Assembly (NCBI RefSeq): GCF_003491345.1
Contig: NZ_CP025512.1
Location: forward strand, 496,001 to 560,000
DNA length: 64,000 bases
Source: Neorhizobium sp. SOG26
GTDB lineage: Bacteria > Pseudomonadota > Alphaproteobacteria > Rhizobiales > Rhizobiaceae
Direction of reading: 5' to 3'
Below are positions 29,937-39,577 of this stretch, in pieces. The position numbers were made by a program, and so were the translations under genes. The notes under the pieces are model-generated. The model searched no databases and had not been told where the DNA came from. It was given only the letters and a program-made list of their open reading frames with translations. Numbering within the stretch: the stretch's first letter is position 1; every line of letters begins with the position of its first letter.

Positions 29937-30807
29937 CCAGAGCCGTTCGATCGCGCCCCGCGCCCCCCGTTTCCGCAATCCCGCCGACGAAGGCCTGGGC
30001 GCCAAACTGCTCCTGACCTTCCTGGCGCTCGCCTTCCTCTTGTTCTTCCTGCTGATGCCGCTGCTGACTGTGTTCGTGGAAGCGTTCCGCGGCGGTTGGG
30101 ACACCTATGTTGAAGCGCTGGTGGAGCCCGATGCGGCGGCCGCCATCCGCCTGACTCTCCTGGTTGCGGCGATCGCCGTGCCCTTGAACCTCGCCTTCGG
30201 CCTTGCCGCCTCCTGGGCAATTGCCAAGTTCGATTTCCGGGGCAAGGCCTTCCTCATTACCTTGATCGACCTGCCGTTCTCCATCTCGCCGGTCATCTCG
30301 GGCCTCGTTTATGTACTGCTTTTCGGCAGCGGCAGCCTGCTCGGACCATGGCTGAAAAGCTTCGGGATCGAGGTGCTGTTTGCGGTTCCGGGCATCGTAC
30401 TCGCCACCGTCTTCGTGACCTTTCCCTTCGTGGCGCGCGAGCTGATCCCGCTCATGGAAGACCAGGGCACGGGAGACGAGGAGGCGGCACTCTCGCTGGG
30501 CGCCTCCGGCTGGCAGACCTTCTGGTATGTGACGCTGCCCAACATCAAGTGGGGCCTGCTTTACGGCGTGCTTCTCTGCAACGCGCGCGCCATGGGCGAA
30601 TTCGGTGCGGTGTCGGTAGTGTCCGGCCGGATCCGCGGCATCACCACCACCATGCCGCTGCATGTCGAGATCCTGTATAATGAGTACAACATGGTCGCAG
30701 CCTTTGCCGTCGCCTCGCTGCTTGCGGGTCTTGCGCTCGTGACGCTTGCTCTCAAGACAATCCTGGAACTTCGCTTCGGTGCCGGCAATTCCGGCGGCAG
30801 ACACTAA
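29929..30807 (+). CDS. cysW: Sulfate ABC transporter permease CysW
   Basis: CysW is the second permease of the sulfate importer. The 292-residue product has six membrane segments, an EAA loop (DEEAALSLGASGWQTFWYVTLP), FSISPVISGLVYVLLFG and RAMGEFGAVSVVSGRIRG, the last typical for CysW. It starts inside the cysT end (8-base overlap), indicating coupled translation and paired stoichiometry, and is followed by cysA 12 bases later. Confidence 0.94.
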   Translation: MPDQSRSIAPRAPRFRNPADEGLGAKLLLTFLALAFLLFFLLMPLLTVFVEAFRGGWDTYVEALVEPDAAAAIRLTLLVAAIAVPLNLAFGLAASWAIAKFDFRGKAFLITLIDLPFSISPVISGLVYVLLFGSGSLLGPWLKSFGIEVLFAVPGIVLATVFVTFPFVARELIPLMEDQGTGDEEAALSLGASGWQTFWYVTLPNIKWGLLYGVLLCNARAMGEFGAVSVVSGRIRGITTTMPLHVEILYNEYNMVAAFAVASLLAGLALVTLALKTILELRFGAGNSGGRH

Positions 30808-30819
30808 GGGCAATATTGA

Positions 30820-31857
30820 ATGGAAGTGACCATCCAAAACATCCGCAAGGAGTTCGAGCGCTTTCCGGCTCTCAACGACGTGTCGCTGAAGATCGCGTCC
30901 GGGGAACTCATTGCGCTGCTGGGACCCTCCGGCTCAGGCAAGACCACGCTGCTGCGTCTGATTGCGGGCCTGGATTTCCCGACTGCCGGCAGCATCTTCT
31001 TTGGTGACCAGGATGCCTCGCATCATTCCGTGCAGGAGCGCAATGTCGGCTTTGTATTCCAGCATTATGCGCTGTTCCGGCATATGACGGTGGCGCAGAA
31101 CATCGGCTTCGGGCTTAAGGTACGCCCTGCCGCAAACCGGCCGCCCAAGGCCGAGATCCGCCGTAGGGTATCGGAACTCCTGGAAATGGTGCAGCTTGGC
31201 GGGCTGGAGAAGCGCTACCCGAACCAGCTTTCTGGCGGCCAGCGCCAGCGTGTGGCGCTTGCCCGCGCCATGGCAATCGAGCCGCGCATCCTGCTGCTCG
31301 ACGAGCCGTTTGGCGCGCTCGATGCCAAGGTCCGCAAGGAGCTGCGCCGCTGGCTGCGAGAATTCCACAATCGCACCGGCCACACCACCGTCTTCGTCAC
31401 CCATGACCAGGAGGAAGCGCTGGAGCTTGCCGATCGCGTCGTGGTGATGAGCCAGGGCACGATCGAGCAGGTCGGATCGGCCGATGATGTTTATGACCGG
31501 CCGGGTTCGCCCTTCGTCTTTTCCTTCATCGGCGAGTCCTCCCAGCTTCCGGTGGAGGTGAGGGATGGCACGGTGCTGTTCCAGGGCCAGCCGATCGGCA
31601 GTGCGGAAGGCGCGGCGGGCGCCGGACAGCTGTTCTTCCGCCCGCAGGATGTGGAACTGGTGGAAGCGCAGCACGCGCTGTTCGGCAAGATCACCGCGCT
31701 TCGAAGACTGGCCGGCACGCGCATCGCCGAAATCGACATCGCCAATGACGGGCATGCACCCTACCACGTGGAGGTCGAAGTGCCGCTGCATGCACCGGTG
31801 GAACTCGGCAGCACGCTGCGCTTCCGCCCCACACGCTGGAAGATTTTTCGCGATTGA
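30820..31857 (+). CDS. cysA: Sulfate ABC transporter ATPase CysA
   Basis: CysA drives sulfate uptake by ATP hydrolysis. The 345-residue protein has Walker [11 protein letters not shown]-loop [16 protein letters not shown], signature [14 protein letters not shown], Walker B ILLLDEP and H-loop VTHDQEEA, followed from about residue 235 by a TOBE-type regulatory domain ([11 protein letters not shown]). It closes the operon sbp-cysT-cysW-cysA; no clear terminator is visible before the toxin-antitoxin pair. Confidence 0.95.
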   Translation: MEVTIQNIRKEFERFPALNDVSLKIASGELIALLGPSGSGKTTLLRLIAGLDFPTAGSIFFGDQDASHHSVQERNVGFVFQHYALFRHMTVAQNIGFGLKVRPAANRPPKAEIRRRVSELLEMVQLGGLEKRYPNQLSGGQRQRVALARAMAIEPRILLLDEPFGALDAKVRKELRRWLREFHNRTGHTTVFVTHDQEEALELADRVVVMSQGTIEQVGSADDVYDRPGSPFVFSFIGESSQLPVEVRDGTVLFQGQPIGSAEGAAGAGQLFFRPQDVELVEAQHALFGKITALRRLAGTRIAEIDIANDGHAPYHVEVEVPLHAPVELGSTLRFRPTRWKIFRD

Positions 31858-31916
31858 TGCCGCCGTAAGAAGTGGCCGATGAGGACATCTTGCCAATCAG
31901 GCCAATCACGCGCATC

Positions 31917-31938
31917 ATGCATCGCAATTGCAACGCAT
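31917..31938. promoter_or_regulatory. Imperfect palindrome upstream of a toxin-antitoxin pair
   Basis: A 22-base imperfect palindrome centred on GCAATTGC (31924-31931), with flanking ATGC and GCAT, 18 of 22 positions symmetric, ends 11 bases before the antitoxin start. It is a natural candidate for the autoregulatory operator of a ribbon-helix-helix antitoxin. Confidence 0.4.
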
Positions 31939-31949
31939 GAGGTGATGCC

Positions 31950-32237
31950 ATGAAGACCGCAACCATACCGTCGCTTCGCGTCGATCCGGAATTGCGCGCC
32001 GCCGCCGAAAGCGTGCTGAAGGAAGGCGAGACGCTGTCAGCCTTTGTCGAAAGTTCGCTGCGTCAGCAAGTGCATGTCCGGCAGTCACAAGCCGAGTTCA
32101 TCGCGAGGGGGTTGGCATCACGTGAGGAGGCTAGGCGCACCGGAGAGTACTACAGTGCTGACCTCGTCCTCGGGGAACTGAAGGCCATGCTCGCTGCTAA
32201 ACTAGCTGAAGAGGATGGCGATGAGCCGCGCGATTAG
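31950..32237 (+). CDS. Ribbon-helix-helix type antitoxin (YlcI/YnfO-like)
   Basis: The 95-residue protein starts TIPSLRVDPELRAAAESVL with the strand-helix-helix pattern of ribbon-helix-helix DNA-binding proteins, then GETLSAFVESSLRQQV. The C-terminal half, ending in an acidic EEDGDEPRD, should wrap the toxin. It lies immediately before and overlaps a ParE/RelE-like toxin gene, which is the usual antitoxin-first order. An SD-like AGGTGA precedes the ATG. Confidence 0.8.
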   Translation: MKTATIPSLRVDPELRAAAESVLKEGETLSAFVESSLRQQVHVRQSQAEFIARGLASREEARRTGEYYSADLVLGELKAMLAAKLAEEDGDEPRD

Positions 32238-32520
32238 ACTAACCAAGCGCGCGCGAGAAGATATCCACCGACTATACGGCTTTCTGTTGCGACAGGACAG
32301 ATCTGCGGCGCAACGGGCGTACCTCTCGCTCGAGAAAGGAATCGCCGCCATATCCGAGTTTCCGTTCAGCTACCGCAAGGTTGACGCCGAGAACGCCTTC
32401 CTGCGGGAAATGCTGATCCCGTTTGGAAACTCAGGTTACGTGGTGCTCTTCGAGATCGAGGAGAACCAGAACATCACTATTCTCGCCGTCCGCCATCAGC
32501 GCGAAGACGATTATCATTGA
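32221..32520 (+). CDS. ParE/RelE-superfamily toxin
   Basis: The 99-residue protein begins with the typical LTKRAREDIHRLYGFL helix, then a central AISEFPFSYRKVD and a C-terminal GYVVLFEIEENQNITILAVRHQRED that match ParE-like toxins (the RHxRED end is common). ParE-type toxins poison DNA gyrase, RelE types cleave mRNA; sequence alone does not settle which. The ATG at 32221 is preferred over 32215 because GAAGAGG then sits six bases upstream. It overlaps the antitoxin gene and its stop abuts the convergent betA stop with no gap. Confidence 0.82.
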   Translation: MSRAIRLTKRAREDIHRLYGFLLRQDRSAAQRAYLSLEKGIAAISEFPFSYRKVDAENAFLREMLIPFGNSGYVVLFEIEENQNITILAVRHQREDDYH

Positions 32521-34173
32521 TCAGCGATCGCTCACCGCGGCGCGTGGGTTGACCCATGGCTCCTGGTTGGAGCGGGGCAGGGGCTGGCGCCCGAGGATGT
32601 GGTCCGCGGCCTTTTCCCCGGTCATGATCGATGGGCCGTTGAGGTTGCCATAGGTCACATGCGGAAAGATCGAGCTGTCCGCCACACGCAGGCCCTCAAC
32701 CCCGATCACCCGGCATTCCGGATCGACAACCGCGAGCGGATCGTCGGCGCGGCCCATTCGGCAGGTGCCGCAAGGGTGGTAGGCGCTTTCCAGGTGCTCG
32801 CGCAGGAAGGCATCGATCTGATCGTCCGTCTGGACCTGCTCGCCCGGCTGGATCTCCGGCCCGCGATAGTCATCAAATGCCTTCTGGCTGAAGATCTCGC
32901 GGGTCAGGCGCACGCAGTGCCGGAACTTGATCCAGTCTTCCTCGTGGCTCATGTAGTTGAACCGGATCACGGGTTCGACCGCCGGATCAGGGGAGCGCAG
33001 CGTCACCGTTCCGCGCGACTTCGACAGGTTGTAGCCCACATGCACCTGGAAGCCGTGGCTTTTCGCCGCCGCACGGCCGTCATAGGAGATCGCCACCGGC
33101 AGGAAGTGATACTGGATGTCCGGCTGTTTCAGACCCGGCTGCGAGCGCAGGAAGGCGCAGGCTTCGAACTGGTTGGATGCGCCCAATCCGCTCTTTGTCA
33201 TCAGCCACTGGGCGCCGGCGACGCCCTGCCAGAACCAGGGCAGCCAGGAATAAAGCGAGACAGGTTTGGTGGAGACCTGCTGGAAATAGAATTCCATATG
33301 GTCCTGCAGGTTGGCGCCAACGCCCGGCCGGTCCGCCTTCACCTCGATTCCCATCTCCTTGAGATGCGCGGCTGGCCCGATGCCCGACAGCATCAGCAGT
33401 TTCGGCGAGTTGAACGAGGAGGCAGCAACGATCACCTCGCGATTGGCCGTCACCGTCTCGGTCACACCGCGACGGGAGATCTCGACGCCCGTGGCGCGGC
33501 CGTTTTCGATAACGATCTTCCGGGCATAACCGTGCACCAGTTGCACGTTCGGCCGCTTCAAGGCGGGCCGCAGATAGGCGTTTGCCGCAGACCAGCGACG
33601 GCCCTGGTGGATCGTCTGCTCCATCAGGCCGAAGCCTTCCTGCTTTGATCCGTTGTAATCCTCGGTCGTCTCGAAACCGGCTTGCGCGCCGGCCTGGATG
33701 AAGGCGTGGAACAGCGGGTTCTTCACCGGCCCGCGCTGCACATGCAGCGGCCCGTCGGTGCCGCGCCAGCCGTCCTCGCCGCCGTGGCTGTGTTCCATCC
33801 GTTTGAAGTATGGCAGCACATCGGCATAGGCCCAGCCGGACGCGCCAAGCTCCTCCCAGCGATTGTAGTCCTCAGCATGGCCACGCACGTAAACGAGGCC
33901 GTTGATGGAGGAGGAGCCACCCAGCACCTTGCCGCGCGGCGCAGTGATGCGGCGGTTGTTGAGGTTCGGCTCTGGCTCCGAAAGGTAGCCCCAGTTGTAG
34001 CGCTTCATGCTCATCGGCCAGGCAAGCGCCGCCGGCATCTGGATGAACGGCCCGAAATCCGAGCCGCCCGCCTCGATGACGATCACCGAATGTTTGCCGT
34101 CTTCCGACAGGCGATAGGCCATGGCAGAGCCGGCCGAGCCGGAACCGACGATAACGAAATCCGCACTTCTCAT
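32521..34173 (-). CDS. betA: Choline dehydrogenase
   Basis: BetA oxidises choline to betaine aldehyde (and can take the aldehyde on to glycine betaine) at the inner membrane. The 550-residue GMC oxidoreductase has the FAD loop [21 protein letters not shown] signature 1 ([20 protein letters not shown]), signature 2 ([14 protein letters not shown]) and [10 protein letters not shown] with the catalytic His. The ATG at 34173 has GAGGGG six bases upstream. It is the last gene of betC-betB-betA, ten bases after betB. Confidence 0.94.
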   Translation of the reverse strand: MRSADFVIVGSGSAGSAMAYRLSEDGKHSVIVIEAGGSDFGPFIQMPAALAWPMSMKRYNWGYLSEPEPNLNNRRITAPRGKVLGGSSSINGLVYVRGHAEDYNRWEELGASGWAYADVLPYFKRMEHSHGGEDGWRGTDGPLHVQRGPVKNPLFHAFIQAGAQAGFETTEDYNGSKQEGFGLMEQTIHQGRRWSAANAYLRPALKRPNVQLVHGYARKIVIENGRATGVEISRRGVTETVTANREVIVAASSFNSPKLLMLSGIGPAAHLKEMGIEVKADRPGVGANLQDHMEFYFQQVSTKPVSLYSWLPWFWQGVAGAQWLMTKSGLGASNQFEACAFLRSQPGLKQPDIQYHFLPVAISYDGRAAAKSHGFQVHVGYNLSKSRGTVTLRSPDPAVEPVIRFNYMSHEEDWIKFRHCVRLTREIFSQKAFDDYRGPEIQPGEQVQTDDQIDAFLREHLESAYHPCGTCRMGRADDPLAVVDPECRVIGVEGLRVADSSIFPHVTYGNLNGPSIMTGEKAADHILGRQPLPRSNQEPWVNPRAAVSDR

Positions 34174-34183
34174 TCCGTACCCC

Positions 34184-35647
34184 TCAATACGGTGCCTCGA
34201 CCTTGCCCATGCCGACATAGACCGTCTTCAGTTCGGAATAGTGCTCAAGCGCCGCCAGTGAATTCTCCCGCCCGAAGCCCGATTGCTTGGAACCACCGAA
34301 GGGGATTTCGACCGGGCAGAGGTTGTAGGTGTTGATCCAGAGCGTGCCGGCCTGCAATTGGTCGACCACCCGGTGCCCGCGAGAAAGGTCTGCGGTGAAC
34401 ACTCCTGCCGAAAGGCCGAACTCGGTCGCATTGGCGCGGGCGACCACCTCGTCCTCGTCATCGAAATCAAGCACGCACATCACCGGCCCGAAAATCTCCT
34501 CGCGGGCGATGGCCATCTCGTCGGTCACATCGGCGAACACGGTCGGCTGGATGTAATACCCTTCGCCCGTCACATGGTTCGGCAACCCGCCGCCGGTAAT
34601 CAGCCGTGCGCCCTCGGCCTTGCCCTTGTCGATGTAGGACAGGACCTTCTGGCGCTGGTCGAACGACACCATGGGCCCGAGTTGCGTTGCCTCGTTCAAC
34701 GGATCACCGATGATGATCTTCTCCGTGCGCTCCTTCAGCCGCGACAGGAAGGTGTCCTTGACCCTCTTCTGCACGAAGACACGTGTCCCGTTGGAGCAGA
34801 CCTGGCCGGTTGAATAGAAGTTGCCAAGCATCGCCCCGCCGATCGCGCTGTTGATATCGGCATCGTCGAAGATGATCAGCGGCGACTTGCCGCCGAGCTC
34901 CATCGTCACGTGCTTCAGGTTTCCAGCGGCAGCCGCGGCAACCTTGCGGCCGGTCGGCACCGAACCGGTGAGCGAGACCTTGGCGACATCGGGATGGTTG
35001 ACGAGAAGCGGCCCGGTGGCGCGGTCGCCCTGGATCACGTTGAAGAGACCCTTCGGGAGGCCCGCCTCAAGGAGAATCTCGGCGATCTTCAGCGCCCCGA
35101 GTGGCGTGTTTTCGGATGGCTTGAACACCATGGCATTGCCGGCTGCGAGCGCTGGTGCGGCTTTCCAGCAGGCGATCTGCTGCGGATAGTTCCAGGCGCC
35201 GATGCCGACGCAGACGCCAAGTGGCACGCGCTTGGTATAGGCAAAGTCGCCGCCGAGTGGGATATAGCTGCCGTTCATGCCGGCTGCGATCACACCGCCG
35301 AAGAACTCAAAGCTGTCGGCGCCGGAGGTCGGATCAGCGACGATCGTTTCCTGGATCGGCTTGCCCGTGTCGAGTGTCTCGAGTTCGGAAAGCTCGCGGT
35401 TGCGCTCGCGCATGATGTCGGCGGCGCGCTTGAGGATGCGACCGCGCGCGGTGGGGCTCATCGCCGCCCATTCCGGCTGGGCGCGTTTGGCAGCCGCAAT
35501 CGCCTGTTCCACGATCGCCGGCGTTGCCGCATGCAGGCGCGCAATCACCTCGCCGGTCGCCGGATAAAGGCTCTCGATCGCCGTACCCTCGGTGTCCTCG
35601 ACATATTCCCCGTCGATGAAGTGGCTGGCCTTTGGCTGGGCTCTCAT
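34184..35647 (-). CDS. betB: Betaine-aldehyde dehydrogenase
   Basis: BetB oxidises betaine aldehyde to the osmoprotectant glycine betaine with NAD(P). The 487-residue aldehyde dehydrogenase has [24 protein letters not shown] cofactor sequence, the catalytic Glu in [18 protein letters not shown], the nucleophilic Cys in [11 protein letters not shown] and the late [10 protein letters not shown]. The ATG at 35647 has GAGGAAG six bases upstream. The gene lies between betC and betA with gaps of 11 and 10 bases. Confidence 0.94.
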   Translation of the reverse strand: MRAQPKASHFIDGEYVEDTEGTAIESLYPATGEVIARLHAATPAIVEQAIAAAKRAQPEWAAMSPTARGRILKRAADIMRERNRELSELETLDTGKPIQETIVADPTSGADSFEFFGGVIAAGMNGSYIPLGGDFAYTKRVPLGVCVGIGAWNYPQQIACWKAAPALAAGNAMVFKPSENTPLGALKIAEILLEAGLPKGLFNVIQGDRATGPLLVNHPDVAKVSLTGSVPTGRKVAAAAAGNLKHVTMELGGKSPLIIFDDADINSAIGGAMLGNFYSTGQVCSNGTRVFVQKRVKDTFLSRLKERTEKIIIGDPLNEATQLGPMVSFDQRQKVLSYIDKGKAEGARLITGGGLPNHVTGEGYYIQPTVFADVTDEMAIAREEIFGPVMCVLDFDDEDEVVARANATEFGLSAGVFTADLSRGHRVVDQLQAGTLWINTYNLCPVEIPFGGSKQSGFGRENSLAALEHYSELKTVYVGMGKVEAPY

Positions 35648-35658
35648 TCTGATCTTCC

Positions 35659-37176
35659 TCATTCGCCTCTGGGATAACGCTTGGAATCCTCGAGGATGTC
35701 GAGGTTCATGTGGTTGCGCATGTAACGTTCGGATGCCTTTTGTAGCGGCTGGTGGTCCCACGGGTAATAGGCGCCGTTGCGCAGCGCCTCGTAAACCACC
35801 CAGCGTCGTGCCTGGCTTTCACGCACCGCGGCATCGAAGGCGGCCATGTTCCACTTGGCTTTCCGCTTCGCCCGGAAACCTTCAAGCACGTCGGCAAAGG
35901 CGGGATCTGTCGCCAGGTTGTTCAACTCCAGCGGATCGCGCTCCAGGTCAAACAGCTGTTCCGGATCAAGTTCGCAGTGGATGTATTTCCACTTGCCCTC
36001 GCGAATACCGACAAGCGGCGCATAGGATGCTTCCGCCGCATATTCCATCAGCACCGGCTCGGTGCGTTCAATCCCGTTCATCATCCCCTTGAGGCTCATC
36101 CCGTCCGTCCAGGGAGCGATCTCGCCAATGTCGATGCCGGCAAGCTCACAAAGCGTCGGTGTCACGTCAAGATTGGACGTGGGCGTCTCATGGAGACCGG
36201 CGGGAACGCCGGGCCCGGCAACCACCAGCGGAACGCGCGCCGAGCCTTCAAAGAAGTTCATCTTGAACCACAATCCGCGCTCGCCCAGCATGTCGCCGTG
36301 GTCGGAGCAGAACAGGATATAGGTGTTGTCCAGCATCCGTGTGCGGGTCAGCGTGTCGATGAGCTCGCCGATCTTGTCATCGAGGTAGGAGATATTGGCG
36401 AAATAGGCCTGCCGCGAACGGCGGATGTTCTCATCCGTGATGTTGAAGCTCGCGTAATCGCAGGACGCCAGGATGCGCTCGGAATGCGGGTCCTGCTTGT
36501 CCAGCATGCCGACCTGCGGCATCAGGTGTTCGCAGTCGTTGTAGAGGTCCCAGTATTTGCGCCGCGCCACATAAGGGTCGTGCGGATGTGTGAAGGACAC
36601 GGTGAGGCACCACGGCCGGCGTGCCTGGTCGTCGTTTTCCCGCGACAGCTGGTAGAGCTTCTGGTTGGCGAGGAAGGCGACCTCGTCGTCATATTCCATC
36701 TGGTTGGTGATCTCGGCAACACCGGCACCCGTTACCGAACCCATGTTGTGGTACCACCAGTCAATCCGCTCACCGGGCTTGCGATAATCCGGCGTCCAGC
36801 CGAAATCGGCCGGGTAGATGTCGGTCGTCAGCCGCTCCTCGAAACCGTGCAACTGGTCCGGCCCGACGAAATGCATCTTGCCCGACAGCGCCGTATAGTA
36901 CCCGGCACGGCGCAGGTGGTGCGCATAGGTCGGAATGGAGGAGACGTATTCCGCGGCATTGTCATAAACGCTCGTGCGGCTCGGCAGTTGCCCGGCCATG
37001 AAGGAGGCGCGGGCAGGGGCGCATAGCGGAGAGGAGGTGTAGTTGTTGCGAAACCGCGCCGAACGGGCGGCCAGCGCCTTCAGGTGCGGCACATGCAGCC
37101 AGTCCGCCGGACCATCCGGGAAAAGCGTCCCGTTCAGCTGGTCGACCATGATGATGAGGATGTTCGGGCGCGACAT
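35659..37176 (-). CDS. betC: Choline-sulfatase
   Basis: BetC hydrolyses choline-O-sulfate to choline and sulfate. The 505-residue protein has [16 protein letters not shown] with metal-binding Asp, the sulfatase C-x-P-x-R motif CAPAR with C52 (converted to formylglycine by a maturase not in this window), [35 protein letters not shown] and the C-terminal choline-sulfatase extension ([16 protein letters not shown]). The ATG at 37176 gives the usual [10 protein letters not shown] start. It leads betC-betB-betA; betI is not adjacent. Confidence 0.94.
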   Translation of the reverse strand: MSRPNILIIMVDQLNGTLFPDGPADWLHVPHLKALAARSARFRNNYTSSPLCAPARASFMAGQLPSRTSVYDNAAEYVSSIPTYAHHLRRAGYYTALSGKMHFVGPDQLHGFEERLTTDIYPADFGWTPDYRKPGERIDWWYHNMGSVTGAGVAEITNQMEYDDEVAFLANQKLYQLSRENDDQARRPWCLTVSFTHPHDPYVARRKYWDLYNDCEHLMPQVGMLDKQDPHSERILASCDYASFNITDENIRRSRQAYFANISYLDDKIGELIDTLTRTRMLDNTYILFCSDHGDMLGERGLWFKMNFFEGSARVPLVVAGPGVPAGLHETPTSNLDVTPTLCELAGIDIGEIAPWTDGMSLKGMMNGIERTEPVLMEYAAEASYAPLVGIREGKWKYIHCELDPEQLFDLERDPLELNNLATDPAFADVLEGFRAKRKAKWNMAAFDAAVRESQARRWVVYEALRNGAYYPWDHQPLQKASERYMRNHMNLDILEDSKRYPRGE

Positions 37177-37208
37177 GGGATTCGGTTCTTTCTGGGATAT
37201 TGTTCCCA

Positions 37209-37237
37209 CTCGTATTTTCCCCGGCGCCTGCAATCAA
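37209..37237 (-). promoter_or_regulatory. Candidate promoter of betCBA
   Basis: On the minus strand, TTGATT (37232-37237) and TACGAG (37209-37214) are separated by 17 bases, ending about 30 bases before the betC start. A 5-bp inverted repeat TGGGA/TCCCA spans 37193-37208 directly downstream and could be an operator. Confidence 0.35.
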
Positions 37238-37278
37238 GGAATGAATGCGAACGGTGCTGTTCCAAAAGCGCAGGCTCT

Positions 37279-37307
37279 TGCCGATTGTACCGTAAGGCGG
37301 TACATTG
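37279..37307 (+). promoter_or_regulatory. Promoter and operator of the HigBA-like module
   Basis: TTGCCG (37279-37284) and TACATT (37302-37307) with a 17-base spacer form a promoter just upstream of the toxin gene. A perfect inverted repeat TGTACCG (37287-37293), five bases, CGGTACA (37299-37305) fills the spacer and enters the -10. Binding there by the HigA-like antitoxin would block RNA polymerase, as is known for this family. Confidence 0.65.
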
Positions 37308-37324
37308 GGACATGAGGAGAGCGG

Positions 37325-37621
37325 ATGATCACAGGCTTCCGGGACACATGGCTCCACGACTTCTTTGTTCTCGACAAGCGGAACAAGAGGATCCCGGCCG
37401 ACATCGAAAACAGGTTGTTTCGCAAGATCCAGATGATCGACGATGCGGTCAGCGACCAGGACCTGCGGGTGCCGCCCAGCAACCACTTCGAGAAGCTTCG
37501 CGGGTCGTTGGATGGCTTCTGTTCGATCCGCGTGAACAGGCAATGGCGGTTGGTCTTCCGATGGGATGGAGCAAGAGGCGAGGCCTCGGAACTCTATCTC
37601 GATGACCATAGCTATAGATGA
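37325..37621 (+). CDS. higB: HigB-type toxin (RelE superfamily)
   Basis: The 98-residue protein matches HigB/plasmid-maintenance killer toxins: FRDTWLHDFF at the N-terminus, DIENRLFRKIQMIDDA, a central LRVPPSNHFEKLRGSLDGFCSIR-type segment and the closing LVFRWDGARGEASELYLDDH. HigB is a ribosome-dependent mRNA endonuclease. It precedes its antitoxin, the reverse of most type II pairs and normal for HigBA. GGAG stands seven bases before the ATG. Confidence 0.88.
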   Translation: MITGFRDTWLHDFFVLDKRNKRIPADIENRLFRKIQMIDDAVSDQDLRVPPSNHFEKLRGSLDGFCSIRVNRQWRLVFRWDGARGEASELYLDDHSYR

Positions 37622-37637
37622 GGACGATACAGTGTTG

Positions 37638-37940
37638 ATGACGAAGCGAAAGCCCGCCTCTGTCGGAGAAATCCTGGTGAGCGAATTCATGGAGCCGATG
37701 GGGCTGACGCAGACGGCGCTGGCCGAGGCCATGGGCGTTCCGCGCAAACATGTAAACGAGCTGTGCAACGACCGTCGCGCGGTCACTGCACCGACAGCGC
37801 TTATCCTTGCGCGGGTTTTCGGAAACAGCCCGGACTTCTGGCTCAATATCCAGCGCCGGACGGAGCTTTGGGCGGCGATGAATGATCCAAAGGAAGTGCA
37901 GCGGATCGACCGTGCGCGACCCATCCACAAGGCTGCCTGA
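37638..37940 (+). CDS. higA: HigA-type antitoxin (helix-turn-helix, VapI-like)
   Basis: The 100-residue protein carries an XRE-type helix-turn-helix (LTQTALAEAMGVPRKHVNELCNDRRAVTAPTALILARVFGN) and then SPDFWLNIQRRTELWAAM, the hallmark of HigA/VapI antitoxins. It should neutralise the preceding toxin and repress the promoter at 37.29 kb. The start may be the ATG at 37638 or the GTG at 37632, which has GAGGA seven bases upstream. Confidence 0.88.
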   Translation: MTKRKPASVGEILVSEFMEPMGLTQTALAEAMGVPRKHVNELCNDRRAVTAPTALILARVFGNSPDFWLNIQRRTELWAAMNDPKEVQRIDRARPIHKAA

Positions 37941-38049
37941 TCACAGCCTCCCAACCCACGGCCCGCGCAAAATAACGCAGCGGCGCAACGTCGCCTTTTT
38001 TCTCGAGCCCCGCCGTCCTAGATCTGGGCGGACATGAAGGGAGAATTCC

Positions 38050-39051
38050 ATGCCGCTGCCACAGGAAATGCGTTACGTCGACCTGCCATCCTTCGGCGCA
38101 CCCGAGGTGATGACGCTCGCCAGGGGGCCGTTGCCGACGCCAAAGCCCGGCGAGATCCTGGTGAGGGTGGAGGCGGCGGGCGTCAACCGGCCGGATGTGG
38201 CGCAGCGGCAGGGCAATTATCCGCCGCCGAAGGATGCAAGCCCGGTGCTTGGCCTTGAAATCGCCGGCGAAGTGGTGGCGCTCGGCGAGGGTGTTTCCGA
38301 TTTCAAGGTCGGCGACAAGGTCTGCGCCCTCGCAAACGGCGGCGGTTATGCCGAATATTGCGTGGTGCCGACCGGCCAGGCGCTGCCCTGGCCGAAGGGT
38401 TATGATGCCGTGAAAGCGGCGGCGGTCCCGGAAACCTTCTTCACCGTCTGGGCAAACCTTTTCCAGATGGCAGGCCTCACCGAAGGCGAAAGCGTACTGA
38501 TCCACGGCGGCTCGAGCGGCATCGGCACCACCGCGATCCAGCTCGCCAAGGCCTTTGGCGCGACAGTTTACACAACGGCGGGCTCGGCGGAGAAATGCGC
38601 CGCTTGCGAAAAGCTCGGCGCCACGAAAGCGATCAACTACAAGACAGGGGATTTCGTCGAGGTCGTGAAGGCTGAGACCGGCGGCAAGGGCGTCGATGTC
38701 GTGCTCGACATGATCGGCGCGGGCTATTTCGAGAAGAACCTCTCCGTGCTCGCCAAGGATGGCTGCCTGTCGATCATCGCCTTCCTGGGGGGTGCAAAGG
38801 CCGAGACGGTGAACCTCACGCCGATCATGGTGAAGCGGCTGACGGTGACGGGATCCACGATGCGTCCGCGCACGGCCGAGGAAAAGCGGGCCATCCGCGA
38901 TGAACTCGTCGCCCAGGTCTGGCCGCTCCTGGAGGAGGGCAAGGTGGCGCCGGTCATCCACTCGGTCATGAAGATCGATGATGTCGTGGAGGCCCACCGC
39001 CTGATGGAAACGAGCAGCCATATCGGCAAGATCGTCATGACGGTGGCCTGA
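38050..39051 (+). CDS. NAD(P)H-quinone oxidoreductase (zinc-independent MDR family)
   Basis: The 333-residue protein belongs to the medium-chain dehydrogenase/reductase superfamily: [22 protein letters not shown], the Rossmann loop [18 protein letters not shown] and [19 protein letters not shown]. Conserved zinc ligands of alcohol dehydrogenases are missing, placing it with quinone oxidoreductase/PIG3 type enzymes that use NADPH. The physiological acceptor is not known. It is transcribed alone after a good SD (GGGAGAA). Confidence 0.88.
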   Translation: MPLPQEMRYVDLPSFGAPEVMTLARGPLPTPKPGEILVRVEAAGVNRPDVAQRQGNYPPPKDASPVLGLEIAGEVVALGEGVSDFKVGDKVCALANGGGYAEYCVVPTGQALPWPKGYDAVKAAAVPETFFTVWANLFQMAGLTEGESVLIHGGSSGIGTTAIQLAKAFGATVYTTAGSAEKCAACEKLGATKAINYKTGDFVEVVKAETGGKGVDVVLDMIGAGYFEKNLSVLAKDGCLSIIAFLGGAKAETVNLTPIMVKRLTVTGSTMRPRTAEEKRAIRDELVAQVWPLLEEGKVAPVIHSVMKIDDVVEAHRLMETSSHIGKIVMTVA

Positions 39052-39156
39052 GGGGTCTTGAGGGTTTGGGAAGGAGATTCGGGAAGCCTGCGCATGCTAA
39101 CCCCAGCCCGGCCAGTCGCAACTCAAATAGTTTCGAAGGTGGTAATATAACGTGCC

Positions 39157-39185
39157 TTGCATACACGCGGGCCCACACCTATCTT
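39157..39185 (+). promoter_or_regulatory. Candidate promoter of a short intergenic transcript
   Basis: TTGCAT (39157-39162) and TATCTT (39180-39185) with a 17-base spacer, in a 526-base gap between the quinone oxidoreductase and DUF1127 genes. It would start transcription near 39192, upstream of a strong ribosome site and an intrinsic terminator. Confidence 0.45.
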
Positions 39186-39222
39186 GGGATCATGTTCAAC
39201 GTAACGAAAGGAAGGTGATCCA

Positions 39223-39297
39223 ATGTCTAGTGAGATTTCGGTCTGCGCAGCGGGCAATGGAAAGGTGTTGGTCTTGACGGGGCAGCCCTCGGCCTGA
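39223..39297 (+). CDS. Possible 24-residue small protein (or part of a small RNA)
   Basis: An ATG at 39223 is preceded by AAGGAAGGTGAT, a near-ideal ribosome site, and opens a 24-codon frame (MSSEISVCAAGNGK at its N-terminus) that ends in TGA. The product resembles nothing I know. With a promoter candidate at 39157 and a strong terminator at 39361-39384 it forms a complete minimal transcription unit, so the transcript could be a small mRNA, a regulatory RNA, or both. A CCGTT-GAGA-AACGG tetraloop hairpin lies at 39316-39329. Confidence 0.35.
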   Translation: MSSEISVCAAGNGKVLVLTGQPSA

Positions 39298-39360
39298 ACC
39301 TCATCTTCCTTCGGACCGTTGAGAAACGGCCCGGGTTCGTAAACCGGACCAAACTCATGG

Positions 39361-39384
39361 AAGGGTCGCCTCGGCGGCCCTTTT
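39361..39384 (+). terminator. Intrinsic terminator of the short intergenic transcript
   Basis: GGGTCGC and GCGGCCC pair (one G-T wobble) around a four-base CTCG loop, flanked by AA before and TTTT after. It lies downstream of the small frame at 39223-39297 and would end that transcript before the DUF1127 gene. Confidence 0.7.
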
Positions 39385-39577
39385 CCGTTTCTGCATCCAT
39401 CTTGCTCAGGCCTCGCGACACTGATCCAGTTCAACCGAACCTATGCATGCTGAGCATGGGTGCGCTGATGAGCGAGCGCTACGGGAAAACCGTCTCCTGG
39501 AGTATAAGAAAGCCATCGAAGCAACGGGGCGCCAGGAATAGGCAGCCGGCTTCGAAAGCCCAGGAAAGGTGACAAAG

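Noticed and set aside
29896..30837. 313-codon frame antisense to cysW
   Set aside because: Lies over coupled permease genes; composition is shadow-like.
28031..31857. Thiosulfate-specific importer (CysP) instead of sulfate-binding Sbp
   Set aside because: Cannot be excluded, but the operon has one binding protein and its motifs fit the common Sbp/CysP family, so the general sulfate call is kept.
35752..37026. 424-codon frame antisense to betC
   Set aside because: No start signals and no motif; betC is complete with its active-site signature.
39357..39572. 71-codon frame overlapping the short-transcript terminator
   Set aside because: Starts just before the terminator hairpin and runs through it; composition Arg/Ser/Pro-rich, no SD.
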